A stretch of 16,836 nucleotides of DNA from an uncultured Ruminococcus sp. GTDB lineage: Bacteria > Bacillota > Clostridia > Oscillospirales > Ruminococcaceae. The DNA lies in contig CAMWKY010000013.1 in NCBI GenBank assembly GCA_947174965.1, positions 1-16,836 of the forward strand. The letters are read 5' to 3'. How positions within the stretch are numbered: position 1 is the first letter of the stretch; every line of letters starts with the position of its first letter. The translations under genes and the position numbers were made by a program. Of this stretch, positions 1 through 9,300 are shown in pieces. The notes beneath the pieces are model-generated. The model did not search any database. It was given only the letters and a program-made list of their open reading frames with translations, and was not told the DNA's origin.

Positions 1-2256
1 GTCCTTGTCCTTGCAGGTGCAGGAAGCGGAAAAACAACCGTTATTGTAAACCGCATTGTCAATATGATAAACTTCGGCAATGCTTATTTTAACAGAAACG
101 GCGGTATATCTGGTGAAAACGAAACAATATTTCTGAAAAAATATGCAGAGGGCAAAGCAGATAATATTGATATACTCCGTTCTATCGTTGCAAGCGAACC
201 AGTAAACCCGCGAAATATCCTTGCTATAACTTTCACAAACAAAGCGGCAGAAGAACTTAAAGAGCGTCTGGCTGATGCTTTGGGTGAAACGGCAAAAGAT
301 ATTCATGCTTCTACTTTTCATTCTGCCTGTGTAAGAATACTAAGAAACGACATTGAAAACATAGGTTTCGGCAGAGATTTTACAATCTATGATACAGACG
401 ACAGCCGTCGCATGATTAAAAATGTTATGAACATATTAGACATTTCAGAAGAAAAATTCGCTCCGAAAACTGTTCTTGCTGAAATAAGTTCTGCAAAAAA
501 CAAAATGATTTCTCCCACAGCCATGCTTTCAGAATCAAACAACGACTATCGCAGGAAAACTATTGCACGAATATACAGTGTATATATGGAGCATCTGCAA
601 AATGCAAATGCTCTTGATTTTGATGATATTCTCTGCAAAACAGTTGAGCTTTTTGAAAAATTCCCTGATGTTCTTGAAAAATACCGCAGACGTTACAAAT
701 ACATAATGGTTGACGAATATCAGGACACAAACTACGTTCAGTTCAGACTTGTTTCACTTCTTTCAGCAGGAAACAACAATATCTGCGTTGTTGGTGATGA
801 CGACCAGAGTATCTATAAATTCAGGGGTGCAGATATAACAAATATTCTTGAATTTGAAAAAATGTTTGAAGATGCAAAGGTTATCCGTCTGGAACAGAAC
901 TATCGTTCCACAAAGACTATTCTTGATTCAGCAAATTCTGTTATTTCCAACAATAAAAACAGAAAGTCAAAAACATTATGGACAGCAGGCGAAAAAGGCA
1001 GTAAGATTTTATGGTATAAGGCGATTGACGAAAATGATGAGGCTAATTTTGTTATAAAAACCATAAAGGCAGACTACATAAAAAACAGATGTTTAAGAAG
1101 AAATGCTGTTCTTTACAGAATGAATGCACAGTCAAATATTATTGAAAGTGCATTGCTTCGTGCAAATATTCCTTACACAGTCTACGGCGGTATGCGTTTC
1201 TATGACCGCAAGGAAATAAAGGATATAACTTCATATCTTGCTTTTATAAATAATCCGTTTGATATGCTCCGATTCAGACGCATTATTAATGAGCCGAAAA
1301 GAAGCATAGGTGATTCAACAATTGCGATTATTGAAGATATAAGCAGGGATTTGAAAATATCACCATATGAAGTAATGCTTAACTGCGAACAGTATCCACC
1401 GCTTGCAAAGAAAGTCAACACACTGAAAAATACTGCGTCATTATTCGGACAGCTTATTGAAAAAGCAAGCGAACTTCCGCTTGATGAACTTCTTGACTTT
1501 GTACTTGAAAAATCAGGCTATCTTGAATATCTCAAAACGCAGGAAAATGCAGAAACAAAGATTCAGAATGTAAAAGAACTCAAAACATCTATAGTTCAGT
1601 ACATAAGAAATACAGAAAATCCGACTCTCAATGAATTTCTTGAGGAAACTACTCTCTATACAGAGGCAGACAGCGACAATATAAATGAAGATAAGGTTAC
1701 GCTTATGACAGTTCATTCTGCAAAAGGTCTTGAATTTGACAACGTTTTTCTTATCGGTTTTGAGGATAATATTTTCCCCGGCTCACGCTCTTTCTATAAT
1801 GATGATGACATGGAAGAAGAACGCCGTTTAGCTTATGTTGCAATAACAAGAGCAAAGAAACAGCTATATATTACAAGTGCCGGCAGACGTATGCTTTTCG
1901 GACAGACTCAAAGCAATATGAAGTCCAAATTCATAAGTGAAATGGATATGGACAACATCATAAAAAAGGATAATACTTTAGTAAAAGAGATTATCCCCGA
2001 AAAAAGCAACAATGTTATAGAAGTACAGTCCTCATCACTTCAGCAACAGCTTGCAAGAAACAAGCGTCAGGCATCATCTTCGGAAAGTACAGATGTAACA
2101 TATTCTGTTGGCGAAAGAGTTCAGCATAAAATCTTCGGCGACGGAACGATTGTTTCTGTAACTAGTATGTCTAATGATTCTATGCTTGAAATTGCTTTTG
2201 ATAAAGTCGGAACTAAAAAAATTATGGCTAACTATACAAAGCCTAAAAAGATATAA
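1..2256 (+). CDS. pcrA: ATP-dependent 3'-5' DNA helicase PcrA/UvrD family, 5' end outside window
   Basis: This is a superfamily 1A helicase that unwinds DNA in repair and replication restart in the cytoplasm. The reading frame is open from base 1, so the gene starts upstream; only about 25-30 residues should be missing, because the Walker A motif AGAGSGKT is encoded at nt 13-36. Further motifs in order are TFTNKAAEEL (Ia, about nt 229), VDEYQDTN (II, about 709), GDDDQSIYKFRG (III, about 793), EQNYRST (IV, about 892), TVHSAKGLEFD (V, about 1708) and YVAITRAKK (VI, about 1834). The C-terminal end carries a VGERVQHKIFGDGTI segment typical of the PcrA RNA-polymerase-binding Tudor-like tail. Residues encoded at about nt 70-210, between motifs I and Ia, form an insert not usual in Bacillus PcrA. 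The stop codon overlaps the Shine-Dalgarno of pyk. The family is certain; PcrA rather than another UvrD paralogue is very likely. Confidence 0.95.
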   Translation, partial: VLVLAGAGSGKTTVIVNRIVNMINFGNAYFNRNGGISGENETIFLKKYAEGKADNIDILRSIVASEPVNPRNILAITFTNKAAEELKERLADALGETAKDIHASTFHSACVRILRNDIENIGFGRDFTIYDTDDSRRMIKNVMNILDISEEKFAPKTVLAEISSAKNKMISPTAMLSESNNDYRRKTIARIYSVYMEHLQNANALDFDDILCKTVELFEKFPDVLEKYRRRYKYIMVDEYQDTNYVQFRLVSLLSAGNNNICVVGDDDQSIYKFRGADITNILEFEKMFEDAKVIRLEQNYRSTKTILDSANSVISNNKNRKSKTLWTAGEKGSKILWYKAIDENDEANFVIKTIKADYIKNRCLRRNAVLYRMNAQSNIIESALLRANIPYTVYGGMRFYDRKEIKDITSYLAFINNPFDMLRFRRIINEPKRSIGDSTIAIIEDISRDLKISPYEVMLNCEQYPPLAKKVNTLKNTASLFGQLIEKASELPLDELLDFVLEKSGYLEYLKTQENAETKIQNVKELKTSIVQYIRNTENPTLNEFLEETTLYTEADSDNINEDKVTLMTVHSAKGLEFDNVFLIGFEDNIFPGSRSFYNDDDMEEERRLAYVAITRAKKQLYITSAGRRMLFGQTQSNMKSKFISEMDMDNIIKKDNTLVKEIIPEKSNNVIEVQSSSLQQQLARNKRQASSSESTDVTYSVGERVQHKIFGDGTIVSVTSMSNDSMLEIAFDKVGTKKIMANYTKPKKI

Positions 2257-2268
2257 AGGAGTCTTTTT

Positions 2269-3699
2269 ATGAGAAAAACAAAAATTGTATGCACCATAGG
2301 ACCAGCAACAGATGACGAAAATATCATGCGTGAACTTATGCTTGCAGGAATGAATGTTGCAAGATTCAACTTTTCACACGGTGAATACGCTACACATGAA
2401 AAACGTTTCCGTGAAGTTGAAAAACTTCGCAAGGAACTTGATTTGCCTGTTGCAACACTTCTTGATACAAAAGGACCTGAAATCCGTTTAGGCAAATTTG
2501 TTGACGATAAGCCTGTTGAAATTCATGACGGCGATATTTACACACTCACAACAGAAGATTTGCCATGTACAAACGAAATCGGAAGTATCAGTTTTAAGAA
2601 ACTGCCACGAGATGTAAGTATAGGAACAAAGATTCTTATAAATGATGGTGTTATTGAACTGCTTGCCGAAAAAGTCACAAAAACTGAAATCGTATGCAGA
2701 GTTATTCATGGCGGTACACTCTCGAACAACAAAGGAATAAATGTTCCTGGCGTTAAGCTCTCTATGCCATATCTCAACGACAGAGATATGGAAGATTTGG
2801 AGTTCGGCTCAAAAATGGGATTTGACTTTATCGCCGCAAGTTTTGTACGTTCTGCCGCTGATATTAACTATCTCCGCAAGTTTACACAAAGTTTAGGCTG
2901 GTTTGATGTACGTATTATTGCAAAAATTGAAAACAGTGACGGTGTTGAGAATATCGACGAAATACTTGAAGCGGCTGACGGCATAATGATTGCCCGTGGT
3001 GATATGGGTGTTGAAATTCCGTTTGAACAGATTCCAGCAATACAGAAAGAAATTATCAAAAAAGGATATAACGCAGGAAAACAAGTCGTAACAGCAACAC
3101 AGATGCTTGAATCTATGATTACAAACCCACGTCCTACACGTGCTGAAATAACAGATGTTGCAAATGCTATATATGACGGCACAAGCGCAATCATGCTTTC
3201 AGGTGAAACTGCCGCAGGCGCATATCCTGTTGAAGCTGTAAAGACTATGGCTCTTATCGCTGAAACAACAGAAAACAATATTGACTATAAAGCTGAATTT
3301 GCAGAAAGACGCTCAAACCCTGAAGGAAGTATTGCTGAAGCCATTGCTCACGCTACCGTAACAACTGCCCATGACCTTGATGCACGTGCTATTATTACTG
3401 TTTCACTTGGCGGACAGACAGCAAGACTTATTTCAAAATACCGTCCATGTTGTTCAATAGTCGGCTGTACAATGAGTGAAGTTGTATGCCGTCAGATGAA
3501 TATGTCATGGGGTGTTATTCCATATATAATCGACGAAAAAAACAGTACAGACGAACTTTTCGCAGCAGCTGTAAATGAAGCAGAGGCTCACAGACTTGTG
3601 CAGGACGGCGACCTTGTTGCTATAACAGCAGGTGTTCCGCTTGGTGTATCAGGCACAACAAATCTTATGAAAGTTGAACGAATCGGCACAAATAGCTGA
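2269..3699 (+). CDS. pyk: Pyruvate kinase
   Basis: It converts phosphoenolpyruvate and ADP to pyruvate and ATP, the last step of glycolysis. The 476 residues match a pyruvate kinase without the extra C-terminal PEP-utiliser-like domain found in Bacillus. Visible signatures are RFNFSHG (32-38), DTKGPEIR (66-73), IIAKIEN with catalytic Lys219 and metal ligand Glu221, MIARGDMGVE with metal ligand Asp245, and VVTATQMLESM with Thr277. Glu71, in DTKGPE, is the position equivalent to rabbit Glu117, so a K+-dependent enzyme is expected (from family knowledge). The start is fixed by AAAGGAG at about 2255-2261, which overlaps the pcrA stop, 7 nt before ATG. The gene follows pcrA by 12 nt, probably in one transcript, and ends at a hairpin shared with the convergent cellulase. 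Confidence 0.97.
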   Translation: MRKTKIVCTIGPATDDENIMRELMLAGMNVARFNFSHGEYATHEKRFREVEKLRKELDLPVATLLDTKGPEIRLGKFVDDKPVEIHDGDIYTLTTEDLPCTNEIGSISFKKLPRDVSIGTKILINDGVIELLAEKVTKTEIVCRVIHGGTLSNNKGINVPGVKLSMPYLNDRDMEDLEFGSKMGFDFIAASFVRSAADINYLRKFTQSLGWFDVRIIAKIENSDGVENIDEILEAADGIMIARGDMGVEIPFEQIPAIQKEIIKKGYNAGKQVVTATQMLESMITNPRPTRAEITDVANAIYDGTSAIMLSGETAAGAYPVEAVKTMALIAETTENNIDYKAEFAERRSNPEGSIAEAIAHATVTTAHDLDARAIITVSLGGQTARLISKYRPCCSIVGCTMSEVVCRQMNMSWGVIPYIIDEKNSTDELFAAAVNEAEAHRLVQDGDLVAITAGVPLGVSGTTNLMKVERIGTNS

Positions 3700-3710
3700 A
3701 CATAACAGAA

Positions 3711-3743
3711 AAGGCAAGCCATTATCTGACTTGCCTTCTTTAT
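3711..3743. terminator. Terminator between convergent pyk and GH9 genes
   Basis: An 8-bp perfect stem AAGGCAAG/CTTGCCTT (3711-3718 with 3730-3737) has an 11-nt loop. On the + strand it is followed by the T-rich CTTTATTTATT, so it works best for pyk. It starts 11 nt after the pyk stop. It lies just past the GH9 stop (3744) and could also end that transcript, although the minus-side T-run (TTCTGTT) is poor. Confidence 0.8.
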
Positions 3744-6053
3744 TTATTCAGTAGTCGGGAGCGAACTTATAGCTTTTGCTTCAAGTTTCTGAATTGCCAG
3801 AGCGTCCAGACCTGTTACACCGTCACCCACATTACAGCAGTCGGCATTGATTAACCCCTGCTCCGAAAGTCCGTATTTGTCTTTGTTTCCGAGATGCTGA
3901 ATTATAGCAGTTGCATCAGCAATATTGACTTCACCGTCGCAGTTTGCATCACCGATAAGCAGTTTATCAGATGCTGTTGTTGTTGTGATAGTTGTAGTTG
4001 CGGAAGTCGTTGTCTGTACGGGCTTTGTTGTTGCAGAACCACTTGTATTTCCGTCAGCAGATGTGCCATCAGGTTCTTCACCGTAATAAAGTTCACCGTT
4101 TATATAAACAGGAATATATTTTGTCATAATGCCCTTGATTTTGCCGTCCTCATCTTCTTCGCCCGATTTGCCGAGAAACTCTTTGTTTGAGAAGTCGTTT
4201 TCAGCGTTCCAGCCACTGCCGTAATCGGGGAATACAAATGCAAGAAGTATCTCACATTGCTGCATACCCTCTGAAACAGGAAGTACAGCACGTCCGTCAG
4301 GAAGATTTACTTCAACATAGTAAATATTGTCCTTGTAATGCTTTATTCCCGAAATTTCAGCACTCTTTACACCTTTTCCCGAATACATTGCAGACTGGTC
4401 ACGGTCACAGCGCACAACTACATCTTCAGGTGATTTTCCTGCATCTATAATTTCACTCAAATCCATATAGTAGCGGAAAGAAATGTTATCCTGAACACGT
4501 GCAGGCCATGCTGAATGATTTGTCACCTTGAAACTTATTGTAGCACCTGATGCTGATACGCCCTTGTCAAGTGCTTCAACGAAAAATTCAGGTGAATCAT
4601 GTTCCTCTTTCGGAGGGAATGACGGGTCTGATTTTCCGCCGTATTTGTCAATCATCTTGCAAAGAATAGCTGTAAATCCTGCATTGTAGTCTGTTGCAAC
4701 CTCATTGTTGATATAGTTGTTTCTGTCATCTTCGTATGAGCCGTCCTGAGTTGGACCGCCGACCAATGCACCATACAAAGTATGTCTGTTCTGTTCTGGC
4801 ATATATATATCATTTTTCCATGATGCGTGAGCCGTTCTGTGATGTGCATTGTGTGCAGGCTTTTCACCATATCCGACAACATAACTCTGTCCCGTCGGAT
4901 TATCGCCAAGTACATAGTTTATCTGGTCTTCGTAAAAGCTTTCATATGTACCTGTATTCTTGCCTTTAAGCACTGTATCACACGCAACAGCCGTAATAAA
5001 TGCAGATGTCTGAGCATATCTTGCACAGCCCCAGTTGCTTATATATGCAAGCTTGCCGTCAACTTTTTCAACTTTATTTGCAAGATAGTCGAGATGCTTT
5101 TCAACACGGCTTATATAGAAATCGTCATTTGTATTTATCGCATAGAGCAACATACCGCCCTGCATTGTATCGTCCCAGCAGTGCGACCATGAGTAGCATA
5201 GTTCGTCCGTACCAAGTTCCTTGCTTAAATTCGGGATATAGCTTGTTGCCTTGTCAAGATACGACTTTTCACCTGTTGCAATATAAAGCCAGTTTGCCGC
5301 ATAGAAAAGTTCGTCATAGAAATGACTTGAACGGTAAAATCCCATAGCATCAGTATTGTTATAATATTCGTCACTCTTTGAATCATCAGCAAGCTTGAAC
5401 AGATTTTCGGCGTGTTTTATATATCCATCAAGTTTTTTGCTGTCAACTTTGTCTTTCAATGCACAATATCCCGATGCAAGAGCCGCCGCCATTCCACCGA
5501 AAACAGCTGAACAGCCGTCAGAACCCACGAGAATTTCTCTTGCTGATTCGTATGATGTTCCGCTGTCCTCCATGCCGTATTGATAGAGTTCAACAGCACC
5601 CCACCATGTATGGTCAATCTGTCCTGAACCTACCTGAAATACTGCTTCGTCTCCCCTGTCGCACTCTGCGAGATAATCAAGGACAAATTCAAGGTTATTG
5701 ACATAATTCGTCATTTCTCCGCATTTTTCAATGCCCTCCGGATATTGATAAAGTCCCCATGCAAGCATTGATGCTGAATATGCCATAGGAAGATTGAATT
5801 TAACGTGGTCACCTGCATCATACCAACCGCCCTTGACTTCATCAATCATTGTTGAATCTGCTCGCCACTCAACTCTGTTCCAGTCGGGCAAAGGACCTGC
5901 CTGCTGACATTCGTAAAAATACAGCGACTTCTGCAATGCCTCTGCGTAATTTGGAGCATCAACCGCATTTACAGCATACGGAGCTGAATTTATTCCCATT
6001 GACGAAGCAAGCATAACAGCGGATAAAGTCCCCGATATAAACTTCTTAATCAT
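3744..6053 (-). CDS. Secreted cellulosomal GH9 cellulase with CBM3c and type I dockerin
   Basis: This is a beta-1,4-glucanase exported for attachment to a cellulosome scaffoldin. The 769 residues contain, in order, a signal peptide (1 to about 30), a GH9 catalytic domain (about 34-470), a CBM3c module (about 486-655, with FFVEA and NHSAWPARV), a Thr/Ser linker (660-697) and a dockerin (698-765). The catalytic residues are visible: DAGDH at 79-83 (Asp79/Asp82) and the proton donor Glu451 in NNEVATDYNAGF. GH9 fused to CBM3c is the architecture of processive endoglucanases such as Cel9G/Cel9I types (family knowledge). The first dockerin loop, GDANCDGEVNIAD, is canonical; the second, DCCNVGDGVTGLD, is one residue longer. 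I chose ATG at 6053 because AGAGGTG lies 6 nt upstream; the in-frame GTG at 6062 falls inside that Shine-Dalgarno. No clear promoter sits in the 55-bp gap upstream. Confidence 0.96.
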   Translation of the reverse strand: MIKKFISGTLSAVMLASSMGINSAPYAVNAVDAPNYAEALQKSLYFYECQQAGPLPDWNRVEWRADSTMIDEVKGGWYDAGDHVKFNLPMAYSASMLAWGLYQYPEGIEKCGEMTNYVNNLEFVLDYLAECDRGDEAVFQVGSGQIDHTWWGAVELYQYGMEDSGTSYESAREILVGSDGCSAVFGGMAAALASGYCALKDKVDSKKLDGYIKHAENLFKLADDSKSDEYYNNTDAMGFYRSSHFYDELFYAANWLYIATGEKSYLDKATSYIPNLSKELGTDELCYSWSHCWDDTMQGGMLLYAINTNDDFYISRVEKHLDYLANKVEKVDGKLAYISNWGCARYAQTSAFITAVACDTVLKGKNTGTYESFYEDQINYVLGDNPTGQSYVVGYGEKPAHNAHHRTAHASWKNDIYMPEQNRHTLYGALVGGPTQDGSYEDDRNNYINNEVATDYNAGFTAILCKMIDKYGGKSDPSFPPKEEHDSPEFFVEALDKGVSASGATISFKVTNHSAWPARVQDNISFRYYMDLSEIIDAGKSPEDVVVRCDRDQSAMYSGKGVKSAEISGIKHYKDNIYYVEVNLPDGRAVLPVSEGMQQCEILLAFVFPDYGSGWNAENDFSNKEFLGKSGEEDEDGKIKGIMTKYIPVYINGELYYGEEPDGTSADGNTSGSATTKPVQTTTSATTTITTTTASDKLLIGDANCDGEVNIADATAIIQHLGNKDKYGLSEQGLINADCCNVGDGVTGLDALAIQKLEAKAISSLPTTE

Positions 6054-6074
6054 AAAAATCACCTCTTATTAATA

Positions 6075-6102
6075 CAGTGAGCAGACTTTTATCTGCCCAC
6101 TG
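6075..6102. other. Hairpin in the 55-bp gap between the small membrane gene and GH9
   Basis: The arms CAGTGAGCAGA (6075-6085) and TCTGCCCACTG (6092-6102) form an 11-bp stem with one G-T wobble and a 6-nt loop. On the minus strand, the direction of the flanking genes, it is preceded by an A-run and followed only by TATTAATAAG, so it is a poor intrinsic terminator there. On the + strand it is followed by AATTTTTTATT, but no + gene precedes it. It could be a partial terminator, an mRNA 5'-end stabiliser or a processing site ahead of the cellulase. Confidence 0.6.
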
Positions 6103-6108
6103 AATTTT

Positions 6109-6297
6109 TTATTGCTTTGATTTGTTATTGTTTCTTATTATTATATTGATAATCTGAGAAGCAAGCATACATACCATAGCAGAAACAATATTATTCTCGT
6201 CTTTTTTTTCGGATTTGTCAAAAATACTACGGATTGTAAAGAAAAGTCCCGACAAACAGAATCCAAAAGAAAGTATTGCTAACACAAGTTTTTTCAT
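6109..6297 (-). CDS. Small two-helix membrane protein of unknown function
   Basis: The 62-residue protein is not one I recognise. It has two hydrophobic stretches, about residues 3-22 and 37-54, separated by a charged loop rich in Lys, Asp and Glu (27-35), and a basic polar tail ending NNNKSKQ. A two-pass (hairpin) inner-membrane protein is the simplest reading; the first stretch could alternatively be an uncleaved signal. I accept it as a gene because TAAGGAGAG, an excellent ribosome binding site 7 nt before ATG, begins at the purL stop codon itself. The start lies 13 nt after that stop, so translation is probably coupled to purL. It is followed by a hairpin and then the cellulase gene. A function in purine metabolism or cellulase export would be guesswork. 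Confidence 0.75.
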   Translation of the reverse strand: MKKLVLAILSFGFCLSGLFFTIRSIFDKSEKKDENNIVSAMVCMLASQIINIIIRNNNKSKQ

Positions 6298-6310
6298 AAT
6301 AAAACTCTCC

Positions 6311-9300
6311 TTACTTAAAGTATGCTACACCGCTTTCAAAGATTCTCTGGTCTTTTTCACCTGCAACGTTTTTACAGATATAACTTCCCTTACGCTCTGA
6401 ATGACCCATTTTTCCGAATACACGTCCATCGGGAGATGTGATACCCTCAATAGCTTCAACAGAAGTATTCGGATTATAGCGTATATCCATTGTAGGAGTA
6501 CCCTCATTATCAACATACTGCGTTGCAATCTGTCCGTTATTTGCCATTTGCTGAATAAGACTTGCAGGAGCTACAAAACGTCCCTCACCGTGTGAAATTG
6601 GAATGCAATGAATATCGCCGACTTCTGTACCATAGAGCCACGGACTCTTATTTGATGCAATTCTTGTATTTACCATCATGGACTGATGTCTGTTGATTGT
6701 GTTGAATGTGAGTGTAGGTGAATCGCTGTTCATATCAACAATTTCACCGAACGGCACAAGTCCGAGTTTTACAAGAGCCTGAAAACCATTGCAGATACCA
6801 AGCATAAGACCGTCCCTGTTCTTGAGTAAATCGTGAACGGCATCTTTGATTTTCGGATTGCGGAAGAATGAAGTAATAAACTTTCCGCTTCCCTCCGGCT
6901 CGTCACCACCGCTGAATCCACCCGGAATCATGATAATCTGCGACTGCTTGATTGCCTGCTCGAAGTAATCAACGGACTGCTCAATATCATCTGCCGAAAG
7001 ATTGCGGATAACTACAGTTTCAGCGACTGCACCTGCTTTTTCAAATGCTCGTGCTGTATCATATTCGCAGTTTGTACCCGGAAATACAGGGATAACAACT
7101 TTCGGCTTTGCAAATTTTTCGGAAGATGCAATTTTAGCCGTATTTTTATAGCTGTATACTGTAGGAGTTGTATCAGTTGTCTTTATTCTGCATGGGAATA
7201 CAGGTTCAAGCTTGCCCTCCCATACTCTCTGGAGCATATCCAGATTAACAGTATAATCAAATGTGCAGATTTTGTATTTGCTTGTTGTCTTACCGATAAT
7301 AAGTTCATCATCTGATGCTTCGCCAGTGAGTTCGATAATAAATGAAGCATAGCACGGCTTGAAAAGCTTGTCAGCAGAAATGTGTGATGTAAATTCAAAT
7401 CCGAGTTTGTTTCCGAAACACATCTTTGCGATACCCTCTGCAATACCGCCATAGCTGACAGTCCATACTGCACCTGCTCTGCCTGCGGAAATAACTTCCT
7501 CAACCTTATCAAATACAGCCTTTACGCTTTCAAATACAGGAAGTCCGTTTTCGTCATAATCAGGAGCAATATATATTACCTTGCTGTCTGCTTTCTTGAA
7601 CTCTGTTGACACAATCTTGTCAGCCTTTGCAGTTGATACGGCAAATGAAACAAGTGTCGGCGGAACGTCGATATTTTCAAAAGTTCCCGACATTGAATCC
7701 TTACCGCCGATTGAACCGCAGCCAAGTTCAAGCTGTGCTTTGAATGCGCCGAGAAGTGCAGCCATAGGCTTGCCCCAGCGTTTCGGGTCATTCTTTGTGC
7801 GCTCAAAGTATTCCTGAAATGTGAGCCAGCACTTTTTATATGTACCACCTGCGGCAACTACTTTTGAAATTGATTCAACAACAGCAAGCAATGCACCATG
7901 ATAAGGACTTTTTGTTGATATATCGGGATTATATCCCCAGCCCATAAGTGAACAAGTGTTCGTTTCTCCTTTGAGTACAGGAATTTTTGCAGCCATAGCC
8001 TGCGAAGGTGACATCTGATAAACTCCGCCGAACGGCATAAGAACTGTACCTGCTCCGATTGTTGAGTCGAATTTTTCAATAAGTCCTTTCTGCGAACATA
8101 CGTTTAGACTACTCATAAGGTTTACCCATTGGTCTGCTGAATCTTCTACAATATCATTATTTATATCTTCGGGAATATCAACAGAAATATTGGTATATTT
8201 TGATGCACCGTTTGAGTTCAGAAACTCTCTTGAAAGGTCAACTATTGTCCTGCCGTTCCAGTTCATTTTCAGACGTGGCTCGTCAACAACATCTGCCACA
8301 TAAGTAGCTTCAAGGTTTTCCTTTTTAGCTTCAGCCATGAATTTTTCCATATCATCAGCAGAAACTACTACAGCCATACGCTCCTGCGATTCAGAAATAG
8401 CAATCTCTGTGCCGTCAAGACCGTCGTATTTTTTCGGTACTGCATTAAGATTTATAACAAGTCCGTCTGTAAGTTCACCTATTGCAACAGACACACCGCC
8501 TGCACCGAAATCATTGCATCTTTTAATCATCTTTGTAACTTCAGGATTGCGGAAAAGTCTCTGCAACTTTCTTTCCTCTGGCGGATTACCTTTCTGCACT
8601 TCTGCTCCGCAGTTTTCAAGTGACTGTAATGTGTGCGACTTTGATGAGCCTGTAGCACCACCACAGCCGTCACGTCCTGTTTTTCCGCCAAGAAGTATTA
8701 CAACATCTCCCGCAACTGGTCTTTCACGACGGATATTTTCGGCAGGAGCTGCACCAAGTACTGCACCGATTTCCATACGCTTTGCAACATATCCGGAATG
8801 ATATACTTCTGCAACATGACCTGTTGCAAGTCCAATCTGGTTGCCGTATGAACTGTAGCCATTTGCCGCACCTAAAGTTATTTTTCTCTGTGGAAGTTTG
8901 CCTGAAATAGTGTCCTCAACTGGCACAAGAGGATTTGCCGCACCTGTTACACGCATTGCCTGATATACATATGAACGACCTGAAAGAGGGTCACGGATTG
9001 CTCCGCCGAGACAAGTTGCCGCACCACCAAAAGGCTCGATTTCTGTCGGGTGATTGTGTGTTTCGTTCTTGAACATAAGAATCCAGTCTTGCATTTCGCC
9101 GTCAATATCAACTTTAATCTTCACGGAACAAGCATTAATTTCCTCACTTTCGTCAAGGTCAGGAAGTAAACCGTCAGCCTTTAACTTTTTAGCGGCAATT
9201 GTACCTAAATCCATAAGAGTTATAGGCTTGTCCGTTCTGCCAAGTTCCTTGCGGACATTGATGTACATATCATACGTATCCTTTATATAAGGAGTAACAA

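Noticed and set aside
4187-5701. Several open frames opposite the cellulase gene
   Set aside because: They lack ribosome binding sites, have odd composition and merely mirror the codons of GH9; the same holds for the frames opposite purL, mtaB and pyk.
6054-6062. GTG start giving the GH9 protein three extra N-terminal residues
   Set aside because: The GTG is part of the AGAGGTG Shine-Dalgarno, which is correctly spaced for the ATG at 6053.
6140-6145. TATAAT on the minus strand as a GH9 promoter
   Set aside because: It lies in the small gene and the best -35-like sequence, TTGCTT, is only about 13 bp away; not convincing.
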